From positions 1 to 64,000 of the IMG/VR virus record IMGVR_UViG_3300034110_001068: DNA of 64,000 bases; one strand, given 5' to 3'. The stretch is from a virus. How positions within the stretch are numbered: position 1 is the first letter of the stretch; each line of letters begins with the position of its first letter. The notes beneath the pieces are model-generated. The model was not told the DNA's origin and did not search any database. It was given only the letters and a program-made list of their open reading frames with translations. Positions 23,696-31,841 of this stretch are shown here, in pieces. Both the position numbers and the translations under genes were made by a program.

Positions 23696-24453
23696 TGAAA
23701 ATTTTTACACCTGAGCGGTTTGACCGGCTTCCCGACGCTATTTTGTTCGACACCGACAACACTCTTTATCCCTATGATCCTGCACATGCGGCTGCCCAGC
23801 AGGCGATTCGGGATAAAGTCGTCAACACTTTCTCTATCAAACCGGAAGTTTTCGACGCCGCTTTCAAGGAGGCTCGTCAACAGGTGAAGACCCGGCTCAA
23901 ACACACGGCTTCATCTCATAGTCGCCTGTTGTACCTTCAACGTATGCTGGAAATCATGGGACTGGGCTCACAAGTCCTTCTGGCGCTCGATTTTGATCAG
24001 ACGTATTGGCGTACCTTTCTCAGCAATGCGGTTCTATTCGACGAGGTCAAAGACCTTCTTGACGACCTGAGACTGATGGGAATACCCACTGCGATCGTCA
24101 CAGATCTGACGGCCCAGATTCAGTTTCGCAAGGTAGTCTACTTCGGGCTTGATCATTATTTTGATTACATCGTGACCAGCGAAGAGGCAGGTTACGACAA
24201 GCCTCATCCGGCACCATTCGAGATTGCCCTGGAGAAAATGCGTCCAAAAGGCAATTGCATCTGGATGATTGGCGACAACCCAATCAACGACATCCGAGGT
24301 GGCCGCGAGCAGATCAACGCGGTCACATTGCAAAAGATTCATACCGGGACCCCAATGGGTACTGGCGAGAACTCTCCGGACGCCGCATTCACTGATTTCA
24401 AAGAGCTACGTCGCCTGATCTCAAAATTGAGGGACAAACATGAACATGCATGA
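23695..24453 (+). CDS. HAD-superfamily phosphatase (subfamily IA)
   Basis: A 252-aa haloacid-dehalogenase-type hydrolase with all four motifs: DAILFDTDNTLYPYD (Asp nucleophile and acid), AIVTDLTA, YDKPHPAPFEIAL (Lys) and MIGDNPINDIRGG (acidic pair). The cap insert between motifs I and II fits subclass IA. The start is GTG at 23695-23697, overlapping the upstream TAG. It probably dephosphorylates an intermediate in the substituent pathway, perhaps opposing or following the kinase domain next door. Confidence 0.85.
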   Translation: MKIFTPERFDRLPDAILFDTDNTLYPYDPAHAAAQQAIRDKVVNTFSIKPEVFDAAFKEARQQVKTRLKHTASSHSRLLYLQRMLEIMGLGSQVLLALDFDQTYWRTFLSNAVLFDEVKDLLDDLRLMGIPTAIVTDLTAQIQFRKVVYFGLDHYFDYIVTSEEAGYDKPHPAPFEIALEKMRPKGNCIWMIGDNPINDIRGGREQINAVTLQKIHTGTPMGTGENSPDAAFTDFKELRRLISKLRDKHEHA

Positions 24454-25450
24454 GTCCGTGCGAAAATTCTGCGCAACGATCGGTGAGAATCCGCTACTGG
24501 TTCAAGGCGCTGGAGGAAACGTCTCTTGGAAAGAAGACGCTACTTTATGGATTAAAGCGTCGGGCACCTGGTTGGCTGAGGCGATGACAGACGAAATTTT
24601 CGTTCAGGTTGAGCTCAAGAACCTCACCCAAGAACTGCAAAACAAAAACTATAGCATCACGCCTCAAGTGATCGAGCCAGGTTCATTGAAGCCTTCGATT
24701 GAAACTTTGCTTCACGCACTAATGCCACACCCGGTAGTCGTTCACCTGCACGCAGTGGAAGTGCTTGCTCATTTAGTGCGTGAAACATTCGAGCTTTCAG
24801 CCTATCCAGATCTCGACACCACATTGAATGCAAGGGTAGTGAACTATTTAAAACCAGGGGTCGATCTCGCGAAAGGCGTTGCTGATCAACTTGAAAACTC
24901 GGATCAAACTCGTGTCATTTTTTTAAAGAGTCACGGCGTCATCCTCGGGGGCGAGAGCATAGAGGAAATAGATAACCTCTTGAACTATCTGACGAAATTC
25001 TTCAGGACTCAACCAGCACACTTTGCCCCCTTGGAGGTACCCTTGCCTATAAGCCTAGTGTGCGGCGCAACATACAATCCTGTGTCGGACATCAGACTTC
25101 ATGAGCTTTCATTAAACCCGGAGCACATCACTCGTATCAAAGAGAGCTGGGCTCTCTATCCTGACCATGTGGTGTTCATGGGCGCCCAAGCCCATATATT
25201 TGAGAGCCGTGAGGACGCTGAACGCCAGCTATCGGCATACGAAGAGCTCCCCGACGTTATTTTCATTAAAGGCGCAGGAACCTTTACAAGTGAAAAAATA
25301 AGCAAGGCAAAGAGTGCTCAACTTACTTGCTATTACGACGTCATAAAAAGACAGCCCACTGATACAGTGCTCTCAACACTGAGAGAGTCCGAAATTGCCG
25401 AACTTCTCAATTGGGATGCCGAGAAGCTCAGAATTCAACTCTCAAAATAG
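24440..25450 (+). CDS. Class II aldolase/adducin-family protein
   Basis: A 336-aa protein. The N-terminal 210 residues carry the class II aldolase fold: LVQGAGGNVSWKED (phosphate loop), VVHLHAVEVLAHLV (HxH zinc ligands) and FLKSHGVILGGESIEEIDNL (third His region). A C-terminal extension of about 120 residues is unlike the short fuculose-type aldolases. It may form or cleave a short sugar or polyol phosphate. It overlaps the HAD gene by 14 nt and is the last gene of the operon. Confidence 0.82.
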   Translation: MNMHESVRKFCATIGENPLLVQGAGGNVSWKEDATLWIKASGTWLAEAMTDEIFVQVELKNLTQELQNKNYSITPQVIEPGSLKPSIETLLHALMPHPVVVHLHAVEVLAHLVRETFELSAYPDLDTTLNARVVNYLKPGVDLAKGVADQLENSDQTRVIFLKSHGVILGGESIEEIDNLLNYLTKFFRTQPAHFAPLEVPLPISLVCGATYNPVSDIRLHELSLNPEHITRIKESWALYPDHVVFMGAQAHIFESREDAERQLSAYEELPDVIFIKGAGTFTSEKISKAKSAQLTCYYDVIKRQPTDTVLSTLRESEIAELLNWDAEKLRIQLSK

Positions 25451-25961
25451 TCATAATCGCGTAAGCGCTCGATGGACAGTCCTTTCGCATGCGCTTCTGC
25501 TCGAGCCTCACCCTCCATGGTAACCTTGCACTAATTAGCAAAACTATGGGCGAGAGTTTCATCTCCGGACAGTGAATAGATCGGCCTGCGTTCGCAGCAC
25601 CAAGCCGCATAGGCTCCGCGATCAAATCGCTTATCTAGACGCTCTCTTTTCGCCCCACACTTTTAAAGAAAAGCGCTAAGTCATTGATGAATAAAGCAAC
25701 TTCCGACCTGTCCTCCCACACCCCAATGATGCAGCAGTATGGATGGAAACGGCTTGCAGGCCTTGTACTGCAAAGGTATGCATTGGCTCCTGTCTAAAAC
25801 TCAATCCCGAGAAAGCGCGCCTTTGCCTCAACAAAACCGCTTTAATGCTCGGTAGTTTTAGACAGATGCCAAACCCATCTCCGGCGTTCTGCCGACCGAT
25901 TATCAAACCAAAAATCTACAGCTCGTCGCCTCACCCTCGCTCACCCTACGCGCCTCGATTA
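25451..25961. other. Gene-poor stretch with an 11-bp inverted repeat; likely prophage left boundary
   Basis: I see no supported gene here. TGTCTAAAACT (25791-25801) and AGTTTTAGACA (25854-25864) form a perfect 11-bp inverted repeat 52 bp apart. The stretch separates the decoration operon from the prophage lysis genes and may hold an attachment site, but the other end is outside the window and I cannot name a core sequence. Confidence 0.4.
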
Positions 25962-25977
25962 CTGTATATGCAAACAG
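25962..25977 (+). promoter_or_regulatory. Perfect LexA (SOS) box
   Basis: CTGT-ATATGCAA-ACAG, extended to TACTGTATATGCAAACAGTA (25960-25979), matches the 20-bp SOS consensus at all conserved positions. It lies 18 bp upstream of the GTG start of the next gene and should repress it until DNA damage. Confidence 0.88.
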
Positions 25978-25995
25978 TATTCAGTAAGGCATTCC

Positions 25996-26376
25996 GTGGA
26001 CCACCTCATAGAAGATACCGACGATTGGCTCGGTAACCCGACCCCGCTCGAAACCTGCCGACACCAGCTCAGGATGTACGAGAACGAATTCGAGGCTCTC
26101 ACCCTCAAGCTTGAGCGCGCACTTGAAAATATTCAGGGTCTGGTGCGTGACAACGATGCGCTCACGCTCGAGAGGAATTCTCTCAGGGCTGAGCTAACTG
26201 CTGCCAAAACTGAAGCCGCCGAGGCTGGCCGGCGCGCGAATGACATCACAATCAAAACCAACTGGGAGCTGATGGCGAAGGACAAGCACATCTCTCACCT
26301 GTCGACGGAAATTAAAAAGCTAAAAGGCGAGACCCCCTTCGCCCCGGCCTTTCCGCATCAGCGGGATATTTCCTGA
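25996..26376 (+). CDS. SOS-controlled coiled-coil protein at the prophage edge
   Basis: A 126-aa protein of unknown family. Residues of about 17-110 form a long predicted coiled coil (NEFEALTLKLERALENIQGL, LRAELTAAKTEAAEAGRRAN). There is no signal or membrane segment. The start is GTG at 25996 with AAGG 6 nt upstream. Its control by a near-ideal LexA box and its convergent orientation to the lysis genes (3' ends overlap by 19 nt) are the only clues. It could be a lysogenic conversion or SOS-response gene. Confidence 0.75.
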   Translation: MDHLIEDTDDWLGNPTPLETCRHQLRMYENEFEALTLKLERALENIQGLVRDNDALTLERNSLRAELTAAKTEAAEAGRRANDITIKTNWELMAKDKHISHLSTEIKKLKGETPFAPAFPHQRDIS

Positions 26377-26861
26377 ACGTACGCTTGGCACGCCTGAAGC
26401 GCGATCAGTCCCTGGTCGCCGGTGTCGGTGATGGCGATAATTCGTTGAGCATGCGCCGGGTCAAGTCGGGCTCGTACGGTTGCATGATCCACGCCGCCGG
26501 CGCCGGTGGCTTTGGGCACGTCACAGCCACCGGCTGAATCCGCGTCGATGAGGACTGACAGCCGCAGATCAGCAGTGGCAAGGCGATCACGCAGGCGATC
26601 CTGGTAACGTTGGGCATCACTCAATTTCCTGTAGTGGATTTGCTCGTTGGCCGCCAACTTCTGCTCGAGCGCGAGGCGCTTGTCCTGCTCGGCCTTCTGC
26701 GCCTCGGCGCCGGCCATTGCTAGCTGGTTAAGTGTCTCGCCGTGCACCCTCGCCTGCTCGGCCAGCTGCCAGCCGTAGCGCCAGTCCTGGAACTCCCAGG
26801 CGCTTACGAAGCCGGCGAGCGCCAGCGCCAGCGCGCCGATCAACCGCCATGGGACAGTCAC
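26358..26861 (-). CDS. Prophage i-spanin (Rz-like)
   Basis: A 167-aa protein with an N-terminal anchor (LIGALALALAGFVSAWEF) and a periplasmic coiled coil. It closely resembles the tailocin protein at 692-1210. I use the GTG at 26859-26861, which overlaps the endolysin TGA as GTGA, the normal coupling in this cassette. Rz1 is nested within. Confidence 0.86.
   Translation of the reverse strand: MTVPWRLIGALALALAGFVSAWEFQDWRYGWQLAEQARVHGETLNQLAMAGAEAQKAEQDKRLALEQKLAANEQIHYRKLSDAQRYQDRLRDRLATADLRLSVLIDADSAGGCDVPKATGAGGVDHATVRARLDPAHAQRIIAITDTGDQGLIALQACQAYVQEISR
26405..26617 (-). CDS. Prophage o-spanin lipoprotein (Rz1-like)
   Basis: A 70-aa ORF nested in Rz in another frame, with lipobox LLICGC at about residues 14-19 and the Pro-rich PKPPAPAAW. 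The C-terminus DLTRRMLNELSP is identical to the tailocin Rz1. Confidence 0.87.
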   Translation of the reverse strand: MPNVTRIACVIALPLLICGCQSSSTRIQPVAVTCPKPPAPAAWIMQPYEPDLTRRMLNELSPSPTPATRD

Positions 26862-27391
26862 GCCAACACCCCGCGCGCCTTCTTCCAAAGCTCCAGTCGA
26901 TCCGCCAAACCGTTCAACCCGCCGTTGATGCGCCGAGTGATGGTGTTGAACTCGTCCCGATCGGCCAAATCGTTCAACCCCTTCTGCTTCCAGAACCAGG
27001 CCGCCGACATAGCGGCATGCTGTGGCAGCTCGAGCAATTCAGGATGATTGATCAGGTCAAGGCCCAGCGCCTCGCCACACTTGGCATAGTTCGCCCGTCC
27101 GGTGATCTGGATCAGCCCTCGTCCGCAATACTTGCGACCGTCGCCCGGCACGGTATTGCCCAGGTCTGCGCGCCCCTCGTAACCGCGCTGAGCTGCAGTC
27201 GGCCCCCAGATCTCACGGACGTAGCGCAGCTGGCCAGACTCATGGCCGATTTGCGCAATGAACGCGGCGGCGCGCTTTGGGCCCACGATCTGGTAGTGCT
27301 GCATAGCGGTGTTCAGGGCGGAAACAAAAACGCCCGCTTGATTGCGGGCGTTCGGGAGGATCTGCAGCAACTGCTGCTGGGTGATCGGCAT
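26858..27391 (-). CDS. Prophage endolysin, glycoside hydrolase family 19
   Basis: A 177-aa GH19 enzyme with AAFIAQIGHESGQLRYVREI (catalytic Glu), YCGRGLIQITGRANY and ITRRINGGLNGLADR. It is homologous to the tailocin endolysin but lacks its C-terminal PAPGG tail and differs around residues 60-90. It lies at the distal end of the late operon, separated from the tail genes by the acyltransferase and a terminator. Confidence 0.92.
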   Translation of the reverse strand: MPITQQQLLQILPNARNQAGVFVSALNTAMQHYQIVGPKRAAAFIAQIGHESGQLRYVREIWGPTAAQRGYEGRADLGNTVPGDGRKYCGRGLIQITGRANYAKCGEALGLDLINHPELLELPQHAAMSAAWFWKQKGLNDLADRDEFNTITRRINGGLNGLADRLELWKKARGVLA

Positions 27392-27411
27392 AGAATTCTC
27401 CTGACAATAAA

Positions 27412-27431
27412 AAACCCGCCGAAGCGGGTTT
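27412..27431 (-). terminator. Rho-independent terminator after the acyltransferase gene
   Basis: AAACCCGC-N4-GCGGGTTT forms an 8-bp stem followed by a U-run (TTTTTTATTG) on the minus strand, 20 bp past the acyltransferase stop. It stands between the late tail genes and the lysis genes, so antitermination by the Q-like protein would be needed for lysis. Confidence 0.82.
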
Positions 27432-27451
27432 AAGATGTTTAAAGCTGCTAT

Positions 27452-28573
27452 TCAGGCTGGCTCTTTTTCTAACGCCCCAAAAATACGTCGCTTGACCAAA
27501 GCTTTAATGGGAACAACTATATATCGATCAAACGCCAGCGAATACAACACCGCTGCGACAATATAAAAAGGCCACGAATGCACAGTATCAAGCTGATAAT
27601 ATTGGCTTGTCACATCTGATGGCTTTATAACACCAATGACACAAAGCAAAACATTCAACACAAAAAATCCGAACAGGTGGTGCAGCAATATCGGAAAGGA
27701 GTTCTTACCTATGTAACCAAGAACCATCGTGAATGACTTGTTGCTAGAGGCGATTTGAGCGATCCCGTAGAAAAATGCTATCCCCAGCACACTGCTGAAC
27801 ACTGGCAAATACGTTGCCTGATATTTTGAAACCTGCATCCAAAAATCAAGATTCCCGGCAAAAACAAGCATCTGCTGCTGAACTATATAAATAGCAGCCA
27901 GCACAAACACATTACTGAAAAACCGTTGAGCCCTGTACTTTGCAACGACTGAGCCAAGGTAATAGAAAAAAGCTGCGAACATAAAACGATAGCAAATAAT
28001 CTTGTCTATTGGAGCATAATTATCCCCATACATTCTCATGCTGTATACGACGGCTAGGAATGCCAAAGCCAGATACACACAGAGAAAACCGCTCGATACC
28101 AGACCTTCACCGAACCCTCTCAACAAAACAGCTAGTCGGGTATGGACAAGCGAGAAGTATAACTTCACAAAAAATAGGCACGAAATAAACCAATATGCAG
28201 AAGTAAACTTGTACGCCCCGCCGGTTGTAAATTGATTAACAAACAAAAAATCAAAGCTGAATGGTTGTACGAAAGCGCTGAACCCGAGATGAGAGATCAC
28301 CCAGCACGCGACGGCATAGAACAAATAGAACACGATGGAATATAGCAGCAAAGATCTTACGTTCTTAGCTACAGTAGAGATTACACCGTCAACTTTATAC
28401 TCAGAAAAAAACAACCCAGAAACAAAGAAAAATAACGGCATATGAAAAGAGTAAGGCGCAAAAGCAACCATTGTCGCGCCACTGCTTGCATGCCCAGAAA
28501 CGACCAACAATATTCCCAGGCCGCGCAGAACATCGACACTCAAATCCCTGTCTTTCACAAACTCTCTCCACAT
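27452..28573 (-). CDS. Acyltransferase 3 family membrane protein (O-acetyltransferase)
   Basis: A 373-aa integral membrane protein with about ten helices. The N-terminus has the acyltransferase-3 pattern: RDLSVDVLRGLGILLVVSGH with Arg and the catalytic-type His, then SFHMPLFFFVSGLFF. Family members O-acetylate surface polysaccharides. The gene is clearly richer in A+T than its neighbours and sits between tail fibre and endolysin, a common moron site. It likely changes the O-antigen of the lysogen and blocks adsorption of related particles. The start is ATG 28571-28573 without a strong ribosome site. Confidence 0.86.
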   Translation of the reverse strand: MWREFVKDRDLSVDVLRGLGILLVVSGHASSGATMVAFAPYSFHMPLFFFVSGLFFSEYKVDGVISTVAKNVRSLLLYSIVFYLFYAVACWVISHLGFSAFVQPFSFDFLFVNQFTTGGAYKFTSAYWFISCLFFVKLYFSLVHTRLAVLLRGFGEGLVSSGFLCVYLALAFLAVVYSMRMYGDNYAPIDKIICYRFMFAAFFYYLGSVVAKYRAQRFFSNVFVLAAIYIVQQQMLVFAGNLDFWMQVSKYQATYLPVFSSVLGIAFFYGIAQIASSNKSFTMVLGYIGKNSFPILLHHLFGFFVLNVLLCVIGVIKPSDVTSQYYQLDTVHSWPFYIVAAVLYSLAFDRYIVVPIKALVKRRIFGALEKEPA

Positions 28574-28627
28574 CACAATCGATCAAGGGCACCCCTGTAG
28601 ACCGAGATGATATGGAGAGATTGAGTC

Positions 28628-28831
28628 TTATGCTATAGCTGGCTGCCCGCCATTCGTTGGATCAGGCAGATCGCCAGTGATCGTGCCTTCCGGGAGCGAC
28701 TCCCACCAAAGCTCATACCGGGGATCATCAGCAAAGATCTCAGCTTGGAAAGGTACGTATTCAACTGGCTGGAGGGAGCTAAAAATACCAATGATCTTCG
28801 TCACTGTAGCGTCTGAAAACTCGGCAATAAT
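28628..28831 (-). CDS. Small protein downstream of tail fibre, apparent AUU start
   Basis: An open frame of up to 67 codons reads IAEFSDATVTKIIGIFSSLQ and ends LPDPTNGGQPAIA before TAA at 28628. It starts 9 bp after the tail fibre stop. No ATG, GTG or TTG is available: the frame opens after a TGA with CAA ATT ATT GCC, and GAGGTGA sits about 5 nt before the first ATT. AUU initiation is known for infC. Alternatively the start codon was lost and this is a decaying gene. The acidic, Trp-containing C-terminus resembles small fibre-associated proteins. Confidence 0.6.
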   Translation of the reverse strand: MIAEFSDATVTKIIGIFSSLQPVEYVPFQAEIFADDPRYELWWESLPEGTITGDLPDPTNGGQPAIA

Positions 28832-28839
28832 TTGTCACC

Positions 28840-29814
28840 TCAGAATTCGTAATTTTTTACGCTGATAGTAAAGCTAGGTATCCCACCGGTTGAACTGGCT
28901 GTTTGATAGATGGTTTGTGGGACAGATATAGCAACACGGAAAGGTATCGCGACAGAGCCACCCGGCAATGTTGCGGTATTGAACTGGCCGCCAATAGCCG
29001 AGTTGGAGACTGAAGTTAAAACTTGTGAGACGGAGCTGGCGGCCGAGCTACCGGCCTGGTTGAACCCGGAGACAAATTTGGCGCTGTATGGGAAACCTGT
29101 TGAGGCTCTCGCAAATGGCCCGCCTACAGCAGTTGAGGAGGTGAGAATACCGACCCCCAAATAGTCGACTGTGCGATCAACCTGAAAGAACGGCGCGAAT
29201 TGCCCCGCCGCCGCACTGATTGGCGCAACCGAAACGAGCGCAGAGGCCGTGTATCCAGCAGGCATGAATGAGCCAGCATAGGCGGCAGGCAAGAAGGAGC
29301 CGGCCTCCATCCTCCCGATTAACATTGGGTTGGTGGCCGACACGGGGATGGTGGGATTGAAGCACGCATAGATTCCCAAGAATCCGTTCGCAGTCGCCGC
29401 TCCGTTGTCCATGCCTCCAATGCCGATTTTGCTTAGGTCGATGGTTCTACTGAAATTAGGCACCACATAGCTCATCCCGCCCAGCATTGATTTCATGACG
29501 ACTTCATCGGCCGTGATGGTCGCGGTAGCTGAGGCGGCAAGAACTGAACAACGCAGGTTGCGTACAGAACCTATCACTGGAGAATTATAAGGCAGTCGCG
29601 AGCCGATGAGCTGACTGATCGCGGCTGCAAGCTGGTTGTTCACTGCCTCATTGGGTGTGAGTCCTGCCACATTGATCACGTTGAGAATTTCGTCTGTTAC
29701 CGCATTACCCCATTGCGCTGGAATCAATGACCCAGGCGTTCCCGCCAAAGGATCTTCATCTACAAACTTCCCACCCACCAGTCCAACGCTCGGCACGCTA
29801 ATCGGATAATCCAC
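28840..29814 (-). CDS. Prophage tail fibre
   Basis: A 324-aa fibre. Its first 50 or so residues (MDYPISVPSVGLVGGKFVDE, TPGSLIPAQWGNAVTDEIL) match the tailocin fibre. The rest is unrelated, rich in Ala, Ser, Gly and Thr, without collar or His-x-His tip, and ends SFTISVKNYEF. The start is GTG at 29812-29814 behind GAGAGG. Receptor specificity should therefore differ from the tailocin. Confidence 0.86.
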   Translation of the reverse strand: MDYPISVPSVGLVGGKFVDEDPLAGTPGSLIPAQWGNAVTDEILNVINVAGLTPNEAVNNQLAAAISQLIGSRLPYNSPVIGSVRNLRCSVLAASATATITADEVVMKSMLGGMSYVVPNFSRTIDLSKIGIGGMDNGAATANGFLGIYACFNPTIPVSATNPMLIGRMEAGSFLPAAYAGSFMPAGYTASALVSVAPISAAAGQFAPFFQVDRTVDYLGVGILTSSTAVGGPFARASTGFPYSAKFVSGFNQAGSSAASSVSQVLTSVSNSAIGGQFNTATLPGGSVAIPFRVAISVPQTIYQTASSTGGIPSFTISVKNYEF

Positions 29815-29825
29815 GTTTCTACCTC

Positions 29826-30425
29826 TCAGTCATAATTGATGTGCACGACGGTGTGCGCTGGCGCCGGACGCCTGATCGTGCATTCGAGCGGGTTGCCTGG
29901 GTTGGCACCGAAGCGCTCTCCCCAATAGCTGACGCCGAAGCGCCGGCCCTGGCGCTGCCTGCCGCCGGTGTTGAGCGTCCACATGAACTGCGCTTTCCAT
30001 GTGCCGAAGTGGGCGACGCCAAAACGAGAACGCCCCATTCGGGGCGCTCGATGTTCGGTGATGGTCGCATCCGGGTAACCCTGGCTTATGGCGATTTCTA
30101 TGAAATAGGCTCTGCTCTGCCCGCCGACATCTACGAGGCGGCGACGAACGGCCAAGCGGCGATCCTCAAAAGTTGGGTTCGGCCCGAGACAGGGATCCGG
30201 CAGGTTCATGACAGCCTCCCAGTCCGGTACCAACTCGCTAACGCCAGCAGGATCCATCTCGTTCAGCAGGTCGACCGCCCGGGCATCGAGGCGCGCAAAT
30301 TCAATTGCGACACCCTTTAGCACCAGGTCTATTTCGGGCACCAGCTCAGGATCCCAGGCTGGGCCAGCAGGCAAGAGACCACGAAGCTGACGACGGTACT
30401 GCTCGGCGGTTCGGGCTACAGCCAT
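29826..30425 (-). CDS. Baseplate protein, DUF2313 family, prophage copy
   Basis: A 199-aa homologue of the tailocin protein at 3064-3663, with TAEQYRRQLRGLLPAGPAWD and DLLNEMDPAGVSELVPDWEA; the C-terminal FGVSYWGERFG is also shared. It overlaps baseplate J by 10 nt. Confidence 0.88.
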   Translation of the reverse strand: MAVARTAEQYRRQLRGLLPAGPAWDPELVPEIDLVLKGVAIEFARLDARAVDLLNEMDPAGVSELVPDWEAVMNLPDPCLGPNPTFEDRRLAVRRRLVDVGGQSRAYFIEIAISQGYPDATITEHRAPRMGRSRFGVAHFGTWKAQFMWTLNTGGRQRQGRRFGVSYWGERFGANPGNPLECTIRRPAPAHTVVHINYD

Positions 30426-31453
30426 GTGATGCCTCCGAAGGTCAGCAGCTCGTTGGCAACCGCGGTAACGTCGGCAACTGGAACAGTCAGCGAATGATCC
30501 GTTTCGCCGGCTGCGCCACTGATAGCCTCACGAATGTGACTGATCAACAACTTGTCGCCCAGACCGGCCTCGCGTTCGTGCAGGTCCTTTAGACTTGCCG
30601 TGATGGCTGCGCGCACCGCTGTTGTGTCTGGCACAGGATGGATGCTGTAAAGCACCGGTTTGAGCGTTGGTGCCAAAACATAGAGCTCAGCTGTTACTGG
30701 CCGCAACGGCTCGATGTAGTCCTTGATCTCCTGCAGTTGTGTCGGGTTCGGCAACGGCATGGGATCGTTGTCGCGCATCACGAACAGCCCGACCGTGCCC
30801 GGTCCAAGGTAATTGCCACGGCACCATGCCCGCGTGACGCCGGGAAACTCCAAAGCCCAGGTCTCGTAATCGTCCGCCGAACCTCCGTGAGGGATGACTC
30901 GGTATGACCGGATCACCCGCGCGCGCAGGGATTCGATGCTTTCCTTTTCAATGCCACCAGATAACCCGGGAGCAGTGACTGTAAAAGAGTTGGTCACGCC
31001 AGCCACTGGCTGGACCAGTGTAAGCTGAAGGCTGGCATCCGCATTGCCAAGCGCGCCAGCTTCCACCGCTTCAATCGTGGTCGTGTTCAGTCCCGCCACC
31101 GTAGTGACACCGGCGGTAACTCGGTACATGCGGCCGTCACCAGCCTGCAGAATCACATCGACATCCAGTACGGCACCAGCGGCAGCACTGAAGCTCACGC
31201 TACCCTCTGCAGGCTGAGCAGAATTGCGCGGACGATTCAGACGCAGCGCGGCAATGCGCTCGAGCGTTTCCTCGTCGGCTTTGTCTGGCAGGATTTGGTC
31301 GGCGATCCAGTCGAGATAGCCGTACAACCCGTAAGCGGTGCCGCTCAAGGTCCGCGCCAGCACCTGGGCATCGGAACGCCGTAGCGCTTCGCTGGCCAGA
31401 TCGCTTTGCGTGCGACTGATGAGCACCGGCAGTGAAGGTGTTTCAAACGGCAT
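30416..31453 (-). CDS. Baseplate J-like protein, prophage copy
   Basis: A 345-aa wedge protein starting MPFETPSLPVLISRTQSDLA, with SYRVIPHGGSADDYETWALE. Closest in sequence to 3651-4694; differences concentrate in the middle (about residues 110-170) and the C-terminal 80 residues. Confidence 0.93.
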   Translation of the reverse strand: MPFETPSLPVLISRTQSDLASEALRRSDAQVLARTLSGTAYGLYGYLDWIADQILPDKADEETLERIAALRLNRPRNSAQPAEGSVSFSAAAGAVLDVDVILQAGDGRMYRVTAGVTTVAGLNTTTIEAVEAGALGNADASLQLTLVQPVAGVTNSFTVTAPGLSGGIEKESIESLRARVIRSYRVIPHGGSADDYETWALEFPGVTRAWCRGNYLGPGTVGLFVMRDNDPMPLPNPTQLQEIKDYIEPLRPVTAELYVLAPTLKPVLYSIHPVPDTTAVRAAITASLKDLHEREAGLGDKLLISHIREAISGAAGETDHSLTVPVADVTAVANELLTFGGITWL

Positions 31454-31841
31454 AGATCACCTGCCAGGAAGAGATGGGTTTTATTTCGATGCGGTCGCCG
31501 CCGGGCACCGTGAGGATGACCGTCAGGCTCAATCGACTGATGTCGACCTTCTCGCTGGTGATCTCGATCGCGATCGCGTGTCCCTCGTCCAGCAGCCACC
31601 GTAGGGCTTCGTTCGCGTAGAACTCCGCATCGCGCTGCGTGGCGTCGGTCAGCTTGACCCGCCGCAACAACCACAAGCGCGAGCCGATGCGGTCATCTGC
31701 AATATCTGGGTAACTGTCCCCCCACCACCCGAACAGTTCGTCATCGTCCACTGGGTCATCGGTCAGCGCTCGGCGCCAGGTAAACAGACTGATCAGCACG
31801 GCGCGGGTCAGGGCTGATTGGCGATCATCAGAAAAAATCAT
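31443..31841 (-). CDS. Baseplate protein GP46 family, prophage copy
   Basis: A 132-aa protein with LTRAVLISLFTWRRA and ELFGWWGDSYPDIADDRIGS. It overlaps the spike stop by one base and baseplate J by 11 nt. Same role as 4684-5085. Confidence 0.87.
   Translation of the reverse strand: MIFSDDRQSALTRAVLISLFTWRRALTDDPVDDDELFGWWGDSYPDIADDRIGSRLWLLRRVKLTDATQRDAEFYANEALRWLLDEGHAIAIEITSEKVDISRLSLTVILTVPGGDRIEIKPISSWQVIYAV

Noticed and set aside
25451-25995. Direct identification of attL
   Set aside because: Without the right prophage end no duplicated core can be tested; the 11-bp inverted repeat alone does not prove an attachment site.
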